Below, piece after piece: positions 35,227-44,316 of a DNA stretch of 64,000 nt. The DNA comes from DATFQI01 sp963831105. Its GTDB lineage: Bacteria; Actinomycetota; Thermoleophilia; Solirubrobacterales; Solirubrobacteraceae. The position numbers and the translations under genes were made by a program. Each line of letters begins with the position of its first letter. Position 1 is the stretch's first letter. The DNA is taken from NCBI GenBank assembly GCA_963831105.1, contig CAWHOS010000003.1:744001-808000 (forward strand), read 5' to 3'. The notes under the pieces are model-generated. The model had not been told where the DNA came from, searched no databases, and saw nothing but the letters and a program-made list of their open reading frames with translations.

Positions 35227-36036
35227 ATGCCCAGACCGATCACGTTCCTCTCCGACTACGGCCTGGGCGACGAGTTCGTCGGCGTGGTGCACGCGGTGAT
35301 CGCCCGGATCGCCCCCGGCGCGCAGGTGATCGACCTCACCCACGGCATCCCGCGCCAGGACGTCGAGACCGGCGCGCGGGTGCTCGCGCGCTCGCTCCCC
35401 TACGCGCCGGCCGGCGTGCACCTCGCCGTCGTGGATCCCGAGGTCGGCGCGCGCCGGCGCGCGGTCGCGCTGCTCACGGCGGAGGAGGACCGGATCCTCG
35501 TGGGGCCCGACAACGGCCTGCTGGTGCTCGCGGCCGACCGCTTCGGCGGCGTCGCGGAGGCCGTGGAGATCTCCGCCTCGGGCTGGCGGCTGGAGCCCGT
35601 CTCGGCGACGTTCCACGGCCGCGACGTGTTCGCGCCGGTCGCCGCGCGGCTGGCCGCTGGGGAGCCGCTCGCGGAGGCCGGGGCGCCGCTCGAGCCCTCC
35701 GAGCTCGTCGGACTCGAGCTCAGCCGCGCGCGGGTCGAGGACGGCGGGCTCGTGGCGCGCGTGGTCGAGACGGACGGCTTCGGCAACCTCGCGCTCGACG
35801 CGGGACTGCGCGACCTCAAGGGCACGGAGATCCGCCTCGGCGACCCGATCGCCGTGCGGCGCGACACCCGCCGCGCGCCGGGCGTGTTCGCGCGCACGTT
35901 CGCGGACGTCGACCGCGGCGGGCTGCTGCTCTACGAGGACGCGGGCGGCGCGCTCGCCGTCGCCATCAACGGCGGCCACGCCGGCCGCCTGCTCGGCGCG
36001 CGCACCGGCGACGAGCTGCGCGTGGAGCGGGCGTGA
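35227..36036 (+). CDS. SAM hydroxide adenosyltransferase (SAM hydrolase, DUF62/fluorinase family)
   Basis: A 269-residue enzyme splitting S-adenosylmethionine with hydroxide into adenosine and methionine. Typical blocks: ITFLSDYGLGDEFVGVVHAV, IDLTHGIPRQDV, HLAVVDPEVGARRRAV, LVGPDNGLL, FHGRDVFAPVAA and DGFGNLAL. The Asp-Arg-His set of the family can be traced in these blocks, and the fluorinase-specific loop is not evident. ATG 35227 is preferred to 35218 from the conserved start and promoter spacing. birA overlaps its end (GTGA). Confidence 0.92.
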   Translation: MPRPITFLSDYGLGDEFVGVVHAVIARIAPGAQVIDLTHGIPRQDVETGARVLARSLPYAPAGVHLAVVDPEVGARRRAVALLTAEEDRILVGPDNGLLVLAADRFGGVAEAVEISASGWRLEPVSATFHGRDVFAPVAARLAAGEPLAEAGAPLEPSELVGLELSRARVEDGGLVARVVETDGFGNLALDAGLRDLKGTEIRLGDPIAVRRDTRRAPGVFARTFADVDRGGLLLYEDAGGALAVAINGGHAGRLLGARTGDELRVERA

Positions 36037-36716
36037 GCCGCCTCGGGCGGCCGCGGCTGCACCTGCGCTCGATCGGCTCGACCAACGCCCGCGCGCGCGA
36101 GCTCGCCGAGGCCGGCGCGCCGCACGGGACCGCCGTCACCGCCGGCGAGCAGACCGCCGGGCGCGGCCGCCAGGGCCGCGGCTGGTCGACTCCGCCCGGG
36201 AGCGCGCTCGCGGTCTCGCTCGTGATCCGCGACCCCGACCCGCTGCTGTCGCTGCGCGCCGGGCTCGCGGTCGCCGACCTCGCGGGCGCCCCCGCGCGGG
36301 TGAAGTGGCCCAACGACGTCCTCGTGGACGGCCGCAAGGTGGCGGGCGTGCTCGTCGAGGGCCGCCCGCAGGAGGGCTGGGCGGTGCTCGGGATCGGCGT
36401 CAACGCGGCGCTCGACCTCGCCACGCTGCCGGAGCAGGTGCGCGCGACGGCGGGGACGCTCGGGCTCGACCCGGCGGAGCTGCCGCGGGCGCTCGAGGCG
36501 CTGCTCGCCGCGCTCGAGGCGCGGCTGGCGGAGCCGCCGGAGACCACGCTCGCCGCGCTGCGCGAGCGCGACGCGCTCGCCGGCCGGAGCGTCCGCTGGG
36601 AGGGCGGTGAGGGGGCGGGCGCCGGGATCGCCGCCGACGGCGCGCTGCTCGTGCGCGGCGCGGACGGCAACGTGCACGTGCTCGCCGCCGGCGAGGTGCA
36701 CCTGCTCGCGGGCTAG
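36033..36716 (+). CDS. birA: Biotin--[acetyl-CoA-carboxylase] ligase, catalytic form without repressor domain
   Basis: A 227-residue biotin protein ligase that attaches biotin to carboxylase BCCP domains. The biotinoyl-AMP loop GRGRQGRGW is intact, with STNARARELA before it, the lysine in VKWPNDVLVDGRKVAGVLVE, and a small C-terminal SH3-like domain. The N-terminal helix-turn-helix of E. coli BirA is absent, so it is an enzyme only. Coupled to the SAM hydrolase gene; its stop is half of CTAG 36713-36716. Confidence 0.94.
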   Translation: MSRLGRPRLHLRSIGSTNARARELAEAGAPHGTAVTAGEQTAGRGRQGRGWSTPPGSALAVSLVIRDPDPLLSLRAGLAVADLAGAPARVKWPNDVLVDGRKVAGVLVEGRPQEGWAVLGIGVNAALDLATLPEQVRATAGTLGLDPAELPRALEALLAALEARLAEPPETTLAALRERDALAGRSVRWEGGEGAGAGIAADGALLVRGADGNVHVLAAGEVHLLAG

Positions 36717-37390
36717 ACGGCCGCCGCGCGCCCGCGGTCGAGCGCCTCGACACGCTCCTCGAGCCCGTAGACCGTCAGCACGTCGCCGGGGCACACCGTC
36801 CTCGACTCCTCGGGGGCGCCGACGTAGGCGGCGTTCGGGCGGTGGATCCCCAGCACGACGATGCCGGCGTCGCGAAGGGTGAGCTCGCCGAGCTCGCGGC
36901 CCGCGATCCAGTCGCTGTCCTCCACCTCGAGCTCCGCGACGGCGTAGCCCTCGCCGAGCTCCAGCAGGCCGGCGTAGTCGCGCACGTCCAGATCGGTCCA
37001 GCGCCGCAGCGCGTTGCGGATCGCGCGCGTGAGCACGCGGTCGACCGGGCGGCTCATGGCGAGCGCGCCGAGCACGACGACGCCGGTCACGAGGACGAGC
37101 ACGCCGCGCAGCCGGTCCTCGCCGCCGGCGAAGGAGATCAGCAGCGTGCCGGTCGTGGTCACCACGCCGGCGTTGCCGAGCAGGATCAGCCACATGATGA
37201 TCCGGCGCCGCACCGGGTGGCCGACGACGGCCTCCGCCTCACCGGTGGTGAAGCCGACGCCGAAGAACGCGGAGCGCGCCTGGAAGCGCGCGGCCTCGCG
37301 CGACATCCCGGTCAGCGTCAGCGCGACCGTCCCGACGCGCGCGACGAGCAGGGAGACGAGCAGGACGACGAGGACGCTGACCGCAGCCAT
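36713..37390 (-). CDS. Membrane protein with TrkA-C (RCK-C) domain
   Basis: A 225-residue protein: three or four N-terminal membrane helices (VLVVLLVSLLVARVGTVAL, IIMWLILLGNAGVVTTTG, GVLVLVTGVVVLGAL) and a C-terminal TrkA-C domain (LGELTLRDAGIVVLGIHR, VCPGDVLTVYGLEERV). The latter binds nucleotides or ions in potassium transport systems, so it may regulate or form part of an ion transporter. No Trk subunit is adjacent. ATG at 37390. Its stop is in the CTAG shared with birA. Confidence 0.85.
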   Translation of the reverse strand: MAAVSVLVVLLVSLLVARVGTVALTLTGMSREAARFQARSAFFGVGFTTGEAEAVVGHPVRRRIIMWLILLGNAGVVTTTGTLLISFAGGEDRLRGVLVLVTGVVVLGALAMSRPVDRVLTRAIRNALRRWTDLDVRDYAGLLELGEGYAVAELEVEDSDWIAGRELGELTLRDAGIVVLGIHRPNAAYVGAPEESRTVCPGDVLTVYGLEERVEALDRGRAAAV

Positions 37391-37415
37391 CGTCCTCGCG
37401 ATACCCGATCCGGCG

Positions 37416-37997
37416 TCAGCCCATCTTGCGCGGATCGACGAAGAGGTCGTCGATCTGGAAGTCGCCCGTGGCGCTGAAGCGCATGCGGACGGCGACGGTG
37501 CCCTTGCGGTCGATCAGCAGGCCGCTCGCGCCGGTGGCCATCGGGGCGAGGGGCGCCCAGTCGGCGGCAGCGGTCGCGTAGCCGAGGTCGGCGACCTGGG
37601 CGGGCTTGTCGGCGAGCGCCTCGGCGTGCAGGCGCGCGCCGGTGGCGGAGCGGCCGAAGAAGCGCAAGGTCGGGCGCGCCTCGTCGAGGCACATGGCCGG
37701 CGAGATCGCGACGCCGCCGGCGGGGATGGCCAGCGAGAAGCGGCCGAGGCGGCCGCTGGCGGCGAACGGCTCGCTGCCGGAGACGAGCCGGGCGCCGCCG
37801 CTGAGCGTCCAGCCGTTGGTGCTCTCGAGCGTCCCGTTCGGGGCGAGCTCGTAGAAGTTGTGGTCGCCCCACGGGGCGAACGGCTGGTCGGTCTTGCCCG
37901 CGCAGGTGGCGGCGTTGGCAGGAGCCGCCAGAACGAGGGCGGCGAGCGCTCCGGCGAGAAGGGTTCCCGCCAGGTGGATGGTCCGGGGCGTACGCAT
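37416..37997 (-). CDS. Secreted protein of unknown function
   Basis: A 193-residue exported protein with a clear signal peptide (TIHLAGTLLAGALAALVLAAPANA) and a beta-rich mature part with two cysteines (ATCAGKTDQPF and PAMCLDEARP) and paired FAPWGDHNFYELAPNG and DFQIDDLFVDP motifs that look like a carbohydrate-binding or jelly-roll domain. I do not recognise an enzyme. Transcribed on its own, divergent from the HD-GYP gene. Unusual features were not seen. Confidence 0.75.
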   Translation of the reverse strand: MRTPRTIHLAGTLLAGALAALVLAAPANAATCAGKTDQPFAPWGDHNFYELAPNGTLESTNGWTLSGGARLVSGSEPFAASGRLGRFSLAIPAGGVAISPAMCLDEARPTLRFFGRSATGARLHAEALADKPAQVADLGYATAAADWAPLAPMATGASGLLIDRKGTVAVRMRFSATGDFQIDDLFVDPRKMG

Positions 37998-38094
37998 GAC
38001 CACGTCATCGGCAGGGCGGCTGCGGTCCGGTATTGGACGTCCGGCCAGATCGGCTCTCCGGGAAACCAGCGCGAAGGCCGATAACCAGGCGTGG

Positions 38095-39462
38095 ATGGGA
38101 TCCCTCGACGTCGATCCGCGGCTCGAGACGCTGCTGCGGTCGTCCGCGCGGCGCGCGGCCGAGCCTCTCTCCGCCCGCCACCGGCGCGCGGAGCTCGCGA
38201 GCGCGCTCGCGATGGCCGGGGCGATCACCGCGCTCGCCACATGGCTGCCCGCGGGCCGCGAGGACTCCTGGACCGCGTTCGCGCTGCTGCTCGCGCTGCT
38301 GACCCTGGCCAGCCGCGTGCGCTTCACCGTCGGCGCGTTCACGGGCGCGCCCACGCAGCCGTTCATCGTCGCCGCCTTCCTGATGCTCCCGCCCGCGGCC
38401 GCCGTCGCGATCTGGATCGCCGCCGACATGCTCGTCCGGCTGCCGGACTACCTGCGCCGCCGCACCCACCCGGACCACCTGCTGCTGCACTTCGGAGACG
38501 CCTGGCCCGCCCTCGGGCCGGCGCTCGTGATCGGCCTGCTCGCGCCGGGCGAGCCCGCGCTGGGCGCCTGGCCGGTCGTCGCGCTCGCGCTCGCCGCGCA
38601 GATCGCGATCGAGACCGTCGCCTTCGAGGCACGGGCCTGGCTGGCCCACGGCATTCCTCCGCGGCTCGGGCTGCGCGAGGCCGCGATCTCCTTCACGATC
38701 GACGGCGCGCTCGCGCCGATCGGCCTCGTGGTCGCCGTCGTCGCCTGGGACGAGCCCCTGGCGCTGCTGTCGGTGATGCCGCTCGTCGGCCTGCTCGCCG
38801 TGCTGGCGCGCGAGCGCGAGCGCCGGCTGGAGCACGTCGTCGCCCTCTCCGACGCCTACCGCGGCACCGCCCTGCTGATGGGCGAGATGCTCGAGTCCGA
38901 GGACCCCTACACCGGCGGCGAGCACACCTGGGGCGTGGTCTCGCTCGTGCTGCGCGTCGGTGACGAGCTGCGGCTCGACGCGCGCGAGCGCCGGCACCTC
39001 GAGTTCACCGCGCTGCTGCACGACGTCGGCAAGCTGCGCACCCCGTCGGAGATCCTCAACAAGCCCGGCCCGCTCACCGACGAGGAGTGGGCGATCGTGC
39101 GCCGCCACCCGGTCGACGGGCAGCGGATGCTCGAGCGCATCGGCGGCATGCTCGCCGAGGTCGGCGAGAGCGTCCGCGCTCATCACGAGCGCTGGGACGG
39201 CGGCGGCTACCCCGACGGCATCGCCGGCGAGGCGATCCCGCTCGCCGCTCGCATCGTGTGCGTCTGCGACGCCTTCAACGCGATGACGACCAACCGCTCC
39301 TACCGCCCGTCGATGCCGGTGGCGGACGCACTGGCGGAGCTGCGCGCCTGCTCGGGCACGCAGTTCGACCCCGTCATCGTCGACGCGATCGAGCGGGTGC
39401 GGCCCGGGCGCGCGGACGCCGGCAAGGCCCGCGGCGTCCTGGCCAGGCTCTCGAGCGCCTAG
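38095..39462 (+). CDS. HD-GYP domain phosphodiesterase with membrane sensor
   Basis: A 455-residue protein. The first 240 residues hold about six membrane helices (LASALAMAGAITALATWLP, FIVAAFLMLPPAAAVAIWIAADML, LAAQIAIETVAFEA). The C-terminal domain is HD-GYP: LLHDVGKL carries the HD pair and HHERWDGGGYPDGI the HHExxDGxGYP signature, so c-di-GMP hydrolysis is expected. It is one of four c-di-GMP-related genes in the window. ATG 38095 is preceded 7 bases earlier by TAACCA (38082-38087), a weaker -10. Confidence 0.9.
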   Translation: MGSLDVDPRLETLLRSSARRAAEPLSARHRRAELASALAMAGAITALATWLPAGREDSWTAFALLLALLTLASRVRFTVGAFTGAPTQPFIVAAFLMLPPAAAVAIWIAADMLVRLPDYLRRRTHPDHLLLHFGDAWPALGPALVIGLLAPGEPALGAWPVVALALAAQIAIETVAFEARAWLAHGIPPRLGLREAAISFTIDGALAPIGLVVAVVAWDEPLALLSVMPLVGLLAVLARERERRLEHVVALSDAYRGTALLMGEMLESEDPYTGGEHTWGVVSLVLRVGDELRLDARERRHLEFTALLHDVGKLRTPSEILNKPGPLTDEEWAIVRRHPVDGQRMLERIGGMLAEVGESVRAHHERWDGGGYPDGIAGEAIPLAARIVCVCDAFNAMTTNRSYRPSMPVADALAELRACSGTQFDPVIVDAIERVRPGRADAGKARGVLARLSSA

Positions 39463-39468
39463 AGCCGG

Positions 39469-42400
39469 TCAGGCGGCTTCGTCGCCCGCGGCGCCCTCGA
39501 CGGCGGCGCGGACGCGCTCCGTCGCGGCCTCGAGCGGGCTCGGCGCGGCGGCGGGCTTCTTGCGCGCGCGGGTGGCGCGCTTCGGCTTCGCGGGCGACTC
39601 GCCGGCCTCGAGCGCGGCGGCGGTCTCCGCGACCTTCTCGACCTGGGGCTTGCGAGCGCGCGAGCGGGCGGGCTTGGCGGACGCCTTCTCGGCGGGCGCT
39701 TCAGCGGCGGCGGGCTTGCGAGCGCGCGAGCGCTTCGGCTTGGCGGGCGCCTCCTCCGGCTCAGCGGACGCCTCCGGCGCCGGCGTCTCCGCGGCGGGCT
39801 TGCGCGCCCGCGAGCGCGGGGCGCGCTTGGGCTTCTCCTCGGCCGCCGCTTCGGCGGGTGCCTCGGCCTCGGCGGCCACGGCCTTCTTGCGCGGGGCGCG
39901 CTTGCGCTTGGGCTTCTCCTCGGCCTCGCCCTCCGGCGCGGCCGCGGGCTCGGGCGCGGGCGCGGCGTCGCCGGGATCGGCGTCGACGGCCCTGCGGGTG
40001 CGGGAGCGGCCGCGGCGGGTCTTCGGCCTGGCCTCGGGCTTGGCGGTATCGCCCTCGGGAGCGCCGCCGTCCTCGCCCGCGACGAGCGCGTCCTCGGCGG
40101 CGGCGGCCGTCGCGACCGCGTCGACCTGGCTCTCCCCGGCGCCCTTCTTGCGGCGGCGGCGCGAGGAGCGCTTGCCCTTGCCCTTCGGGAAGTTGCGCAG
40201 CAGCTCGCGGGCGAGCGCGGCCGGCTTGCGCGACATCCGCGTGCGGGCGCCGTTGATGACCTCGCCCGCCTCGGCGGTGTGCGGCAGCGCGGCGGCGAGC
40301 AGCGCGGCGCTCAGCCGCCGGTCCTGCTGGCGCGCGGCGTGCACGAGCCGGCGGGCGTTGCGAGCGTGCGCGCCGCCGCTGGAGTTCACGAGCAGCCCGA
40401 GCAGCCGCTTGGTCTCCGGCCAGCGCTGGACGGCGTACTCCTCGTGCACCTCGCGCGTGAGGTTGGCGCAGCGCCAGATCCAGTTGTTGGCCTGGTCGCG
40501 GCGGCCGATCTTCTTCTCGGCCAGCGCCTGAAGGACGACCTTGACGCCCTCGCGCTTGTCGTCGCGCGGCCAGCCCTCGACGAAGTCCAGCGCGCGGTCG
40601 AACGCCTCGGCGTCCTTGCTCGCCGAGATCTCCTGCAGCGCGCGCAGGCGCAGCTGCGGGTTCTTGTTGCGCTCGACGGCCGTGAGCAGGAACGTGCGCT
40701 TGAGCTCGCCGCCCTGGTCGAAGTGCAGCATCGCGCGCGCCCGGCGCCAGCCCGCGGGCGCCACCCGGGCGCCGGCGAGCGCGGCCCACTGGACCTGCTC
40801 GCCGTAGTCGAGGTGCTCGACGGCGATCCGCCACAGCTCGCGCTCGAAGACCTCGATCCGCCGGTTCTCGTCGGCGGTGACGGGGAGCACGCGGCGCTCG
40901 ACGCGCAGGCGGCGGCCGCGGCCGCGGCGCACCGGCCCGACGACGATCGCGCCGCCGCGGTAGACGTCGCGGTCCAGCAGCGAGTGCAGCGTCACGACGG
41001 GGTCGTCGTGCTTGGTCGCCGGGTGGACGAAGTCGACGACGATGCCCGCCTCCTTGCCCGGATGGCGGCGCGTCACGCGGCCGACGCGCTGCTGGTAGAT
41101 GCGCTTGGAGGCGGTCGGCGCGAGGTGCATGCAGACCGTCGCGCGCGGTGAGTTCCAGCCCTCGGCGAGCAGCTGCGCGTTGACCAGCACGTCGACGTCG
41201 CCGCGCTCGTAGCGGGCGAGGATCTCGGCCAGCTCGCGCTTGGGCGTCTCGCCCGACACGGCCTGCGCCTTCATCCCGAGCTCGCGGAACGCCTCCGCGA
41301 CGTTGTAGGCGTGGCGCACGCCGGCGGCGTAGACGACGCCTGGGACCCCGTTGAAGCGCGTCTTGTAGAGGTCGGCGATCGCGAGGTTGAAGGGCAGCTG
41401 GTCCAGCAGCTCGGCCAGCATCTCCTGGTCGAACTCCGTGTCCACCTCGCCGCGGCGCAGCGGCACCTTGGCGATCGTGCGCACGCCCGGGCCCGGCGGG
41501 ATCCGCACGCAGCGCAGCGGCGCGATCACGCCGCGCCGCGCGGCCTGCGCGAGGTCGAAGCGCGAGGTCTGGGTCGGGAAGAGGTCGGTGACGTGGCGCG
41601 CGATCAGCGCGCCCGTCGCGGTCATGCCGACGAAGACCGGGCCGTCCCAAGAGCGGATCGAGGCGGAGGTCTTCTCGCCCAGCGCCGTGTGCGCCTCGTC
41701 GCAGATCACGATCGAGTAGGCGTCGGAGATCTTGCCCGCGTTGCGGACGAACCACTGGTAGGTCTCGACTGTGACCGGGCCGTTGCCGGGGTCCTTGTCG
41801 CCGAGCAGCGCCGGCGCGATCCGGTTCGCGTAGCCGCGGTCGCGCAGCTCGCCGTGGAACTGGTCGACCAGGTTGCGGCGGTGGGTCAGGATCAGGACTC
41901 CGCCGGTCCGCGACGCCTCGACGAAGCCGAGCGCGGCGACCGTCTTGCCCGCGCCGGTGGCGTGCTCGAACCAGAAGCGCTTGGCCGCGTTGGGGTCCTC
42001 GGGCTGCTCGTCGAGCTGGGCGGCGTCGTCGTCGGAGTCGGGGCTCCAGTCGAGCGGCTCCTCCGGCTCGTCCTCGTCCGCGTCCTCGTCGTCCTCCTCG
42101 CCTGGGATGCCGACGGGCGCGAGCGCGATCACGTCCTCGGCGGAGACGGCGCCGTTCCCGTTGCCGTTGCGCTGCGCCTCGGCGAGCAGGGCGGTCAACG
42201 TGCCCGACAGGGCGTCGACCTGGTGGGCGCTCAGCACGGTGCCGTCGACCAGCCGCGGCTCCTCCTCGCTGAGCAGCCGCTCGAGGCCGAGCAGGAGGGA
42301 GAACTTGCGCCGCCATGCCACCGACGGCACGGCGACGCCCTGGTCGAGCTCGGCGATCGCGGCGTCGAAGGCGACGCGGCGCGGGCTGCCCGGCGCGAGC

Positions 42401-42522
42401 GCGGTCGCGACGTCCTCGCCCTCGGTGAGGAAGGGCTCGCGCGTGAACTTCGCGGCCCGTTCGAGGTCCGCGGAAGTGGGTGCGTGAGTGGCGGGATCGG
42501 CCACTGGCGTGGTTTCAGCCAA
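39469..42522 (-). CDS. DEAD/DEAH-box superfamily 2 helicase with long basic repeat tail
   Basis: About 1017 residues. After an N-terminal region with an acidic stretch (EEDDEDADEDEPEEP) comes an SF2 helicase core: ATGAGKTVAAL (motif I), VICDEAHTAL (II), VGMTATG (III), LAEGWNSPRA (V) and QRVGRVTRR (VI), as in XPB/type III restriction-like helicases. A helical middle part follows, then a tail of about 240 residues rich in K, R, A, P and E. The start is one of two near codons, TTG 42522 or GTG 42504. Nuclease or methylase domains were not seen and no restriction partner is adjacent. The basic tail presumably binds DNA. Confidence 0.88.
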   Translation of the reverse strand: MAETTPVADPATHAPTSADLERAAKFTREPFLTEGEDVATALAPGSPRRVAFDAAIAELDQGVAVPSVAWRRKFSLLLGLERLLSEEEPRLVDGTVLSAHQVDALSGTLTALLAEAQRNGNGNGAVSAEDVIALAPVGIPGEEDDEDADEDEPEEPLDWSPDSDDDAAQLDEQPEDPNAAKRFWFEHATGAGKTVAALGFVEASRTGGVLILTHRRNLVDQFHGELRDRGYANRIAPALLGDKDPGNGPVTVETYQWFVRNAGKISDAYSIVICDEAHTALGEKTSASIRSWDGPVFVGMTATGALIARHVTDLFPTQTSRFDLAQAARRGVIAPLRCVRIPPGPGVRTIAKVPLRRGEVDTEFDQEMLAELLDQLPFNLAIADLYKTRFNGVPGVVYAAGVRHAYNVAEAFRELGMKAQAVSGETPKRELAEILARYERGDVDVLVNAQLLAEGWNSPRATVCMHLAPTASKRIYQQRVGRVTRRHPGKEAGIVVDFVHPATKHDDPVVTLHSLLDRDVYRGGAIVVGPVRRGRGRRLRVERRVLPVTADENRRIEVFERELWRIAVEHLDYGEQVQWAALAGARVAPAGWRRARAMLHFDQGGELKRTFLLTAVERNKNPQLRLRALQEISASKDAEAFDRALDFVEGWPRDDKREGVKVVLQALAEKKIGRRDQANNWIWRCANLTREVHEEYAVQRWPETKRLLGLLVNSSGGAHARNARRLVHAARQQDRRLSAALLAAALPHTAEAGEVINGARTRMSRKPAALARELLRNFPKGKGKRSSRRRRKKGAGESQVDAVATAAAAEDALVAGEDGGAPEGDTAKPEARPKTRRGRSRTRRAVDADPGDAAPAPEPAAAPEGEAEEKPKRKRAPRKKAVAAEAEAPAEAAAEEKPKRAPRSRARKPAAETPAPEASAEPEEAPAKPKRSRARKPAAAEAPAEKASAKPARSRARKPQVEKVAETAAALEAGESPAKPKRATRARKKPAAAPSPLEAATERVRAAVEGAAGDEAA
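39531..39840 (-). repeat. Histone H1-like repeats in the helicase tail
   Basis: The tail carries four near copies of a short basic unit: RSRARKPAAET, RSRARKPAAAE, RSRARKPQVE and RATRARKKPAAAP, separated by acidic alanine-rich spacers of 15-25 residues. The same style occurs in actinobacterial HupB and H1-like proteins. Confidence 0.7.
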
Positions 42523-42593
42523 GAAAAGGCGAAGACGTTCGGGAAAGAGACGGACCGGCGCGCTCAGGTGCGCCGACCGGTGAAACCCTCGCG

Positions 42594-42609
42594 GGCTCGA
42601 CGTCGAGCC
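42594..42609. promoter_or_regulatory. 16-base perfect palindrome upstream of helicase and thioredoxin genes
   Basis: GGCTCGACGTCGAGCC, perfectly self-complementary without spacer, in the 190-base gap between the divergent helicase and TlpA-like genes. Possible operator. A GACCCT box (42699-42704) 8 bases before the thioredoxin ATG is the likely promoter on the plus side. The rest of the gap shows nothing else. Confidence 0.45.
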
Positions 42610-42712
42610 GGGTGTCGCAGCGGCTGCGCCCCCTCGAATGTGCCGCCCGCGAGTGACTCCCATTAAAGCAGCCGTGCCGGAGGGCGGCGCCGGTGTGCGA
42701 CCCTGATCGGCG

Positions 42713-43300
42713 ATGAAACGGGCCTTGATGCTGCTCGGCGCCGTCGCCCTCGTGGCCGTCCTTGTCATCGGCCTGACGCAGGCAGGAGGGGACGGGACCG
42801 CACCCCGGGAGGACGCGAAGTTCGACCTTGCGCAGGCGCAGCGCGAGCTCGCCGGGGCGCCCGCGCCGCTGGCGGCGCTGCACGATCAGGCCAACGAGAT
42901 CCTGGCCGGCACCCCGGAGGACTTCGAGGCGCGCCTGCGCGAGCTGCGCGGCCACCCCGTCGTGATCAACAAGTGGGCCTCCTGGTGCGGGCCCTGCCGC
43001 GCGGAGCTGCCGATCCTGCAGGAGCTCTCCACGAGCCGCGGCAAGGAGATCGCCTTCGTGGGCGTCAACGCCAGGGACAAGCGGCCGACGGCGGAGCGCT
43101 TCGCCGCGCGCTTCCCCGTGCCCTATCCGTCCTACGAGGACCCCGACGAGAAGATCGCGCGCGCGCTGAAGGCCCCGTCCAACTTCCCCGTGACGCTGTT
43201 CGTCGACGGCGACGGCAAGACCGTCTTCACCCATCAGGGCGGCTACCGAACCGCGGCCGACCTGCAAGCCGACATCGACCGGTACTTACGTGGAGCCTGA
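42713..43300 (+). CDS. TlpA/ResA-like thioredoxin, membrane-anchored
   Basis: A 195-residue protein with an N-terminal membrane anchor (LMLLGAVALVAVLVIGL) and a thioredoxin fold facing outside. The redox motif WASWCGPCRAEL is intact at about residues 90-94 and the cis-proline is in SNFPVTLFVDGDG. Such proteins reduce apocytochrome c or other exported thiols, which fits the ccm genes 12 kb away, though they are not in one operon. The last 11 bases overlap the GalT-like gene. Confidence 0.9.
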   Translation: MKRALMLLGAVALVAVLVIGLTQAGGDGTAPREDAKFDLAQAQRELAGAPAPLAALHDQANEILAGTPEDFEARLRELRGHPVVINKWASWCGPCRAELPILQELSTSRGKEIAFVGVNARDKRPTAERFAARFPVPYPSYEDPDEKIARALKAPSNFPVTLFVDGDGKTVFTHQGGYRTAADLQADIDRYLRGA

Positions 43301-44273
43301 GGTCAGGGTCGACCCGCTGACCGGCCTGAAGGCGATCGTGGCCGGCGACCGCGCCGCGCGGCCCGGTGGCGGCTTCGAGGTCACCGAGCCCGAGCCGATC
43401 GACCCCGAGGGCGATCCGTTCCTCCCGGGCCACGAGGACCGCACGCCGCCCGAGGTCCACGCCGTGCGGCCGGACGGCGGCGCGCCCGACTCGCCCGGGT
43501 GGACGGTCCGGGCCGTCCCGAACCTCTACCCCGCGCTGGTCGCCGGGGCGCCCGCCCCGGAGCCCGAGGCGAGCCCCGACCTGTTCGCCGCGCAGCCCGC
43601 CGAGGGCGCACACGAGGTGATCGTCAACGCGCCCGAACCCGTCGTGGCGCTCTCGGACCTCGCCCCGGAGCAGCTCGCCGCGGCGATGGAGACGTGGCGC
43701 GCGCGCATGCGCGCGCACGCGGGCGCCGCCTGCCGCCACCTGATCGTCAACGAGCGCCCCGAGGCCGGCGCCTCGCTGCCGCACACGCACGCCCAGCTCT
43801 TCGCGCTCGGCTTCGTGCCCGCCGCGATCGCCCGCGAGCGCGAGCGCTTCAGCGCCTACGCCGTGCGCACGATGGGCTCCAACCTGCTCGGCGACCTCGT
43901 GCAGGAGGAGGTCCGCCGCCGCGCGCGGATCGTCGCGATCGACGACGAGGCGGTGCTGATGGCGCCGTGGGCGTCGCAGGTCCCGTTCCAGCTGATGCTC
44001 GCCCCGCGCCGGACGGCCGCGCGCTTCGAGGACGACGGCCCGCTCGGCGCCTCGCTGCTGCACGACGCGCTCACGCGCCTGCGCCGGCTGTTCGGCGCAC
44101 CGCCGCCGCTGAACCTGTGGGTGCGCACCGCCCCGCAGGGGGCCGAGCAGTTCTGCTGGCGGATCGACGTGCTGCCGCGGCTCGGCCACCGGGCCGGGCT
44201 CGAGCTCGGCGCCGGGGTCGCGTTGTGCACGGTCGCGCCCGAGGACGCGGCCTTGCAGCTGAAAGAAGCATGA
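43290..44273 (+). CDS. GalT-like nucleotidyltransferase (HIT superfamily)
   Basis: A 327-residue protein similar to galactose-1-phosphate uridylyltransferase. The HIT active-site segment reads GASLPHTHAQLFAL; the H-x-H-x-Q pattern is that of GalT-type enzymes. PNLYPALV and HEVIVNAPEP are also typical of the family. The first zinc-site cysteines of E. coli GalT are missing. No other Leloir pathway gene is nearby, so a galactose role is not supported; ADP-glucose or similar substrates are possible. Starts with GTG within the end of the thioredoxin gene. Confidence 0.83.
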   Translation: MEPEVRVDPLTGLKAIVAGDRAARPGGGFEVTEPEPIDPEGDPFLPGHEDRTPPEVHAVRPDGGAPDSPGWTVRAVPNLYPALVAGAPAPEPEASPDLFAAQPAEGAHEVIVNAPEPVVALSDLAPEQLAAAMETWRARMRAHAGAACRHLIVNERPEAGASLPHTHAQLFALGFVPAAIARERERFSAYAVRTMGSNLLGDLVQEEVRRRARIVAIDDEAVLMAPWASQVPFQLMLAPRRTAARFEDDGPLGASLLHDALTRLRRLFGAPPPLNLWVRTAPQGAEQFCWRIDVLPRLGHRAGLELGAGVALCTVAPEDAALQLKEA

Positions 44274-44316
44274 CCACGCATTCATGGCGCGGTGGCATGC
44301 GCCGATAGAAGGAGCA

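Noticed and set aside
35218..36036. Longer start (ATG 35218) for the SAM hydrolase
   Set aside because: That ATG lies in the predicted -10 box; the conserved start ITFLSDYG fits ATG 35227.
39531..39840. DNA tandem repeats or CRISPR-like array in the helicase tail
   Set aside because: The units are protein-level basic motifs with variable spacing and differing codons; no conserved direct repeat of array type.
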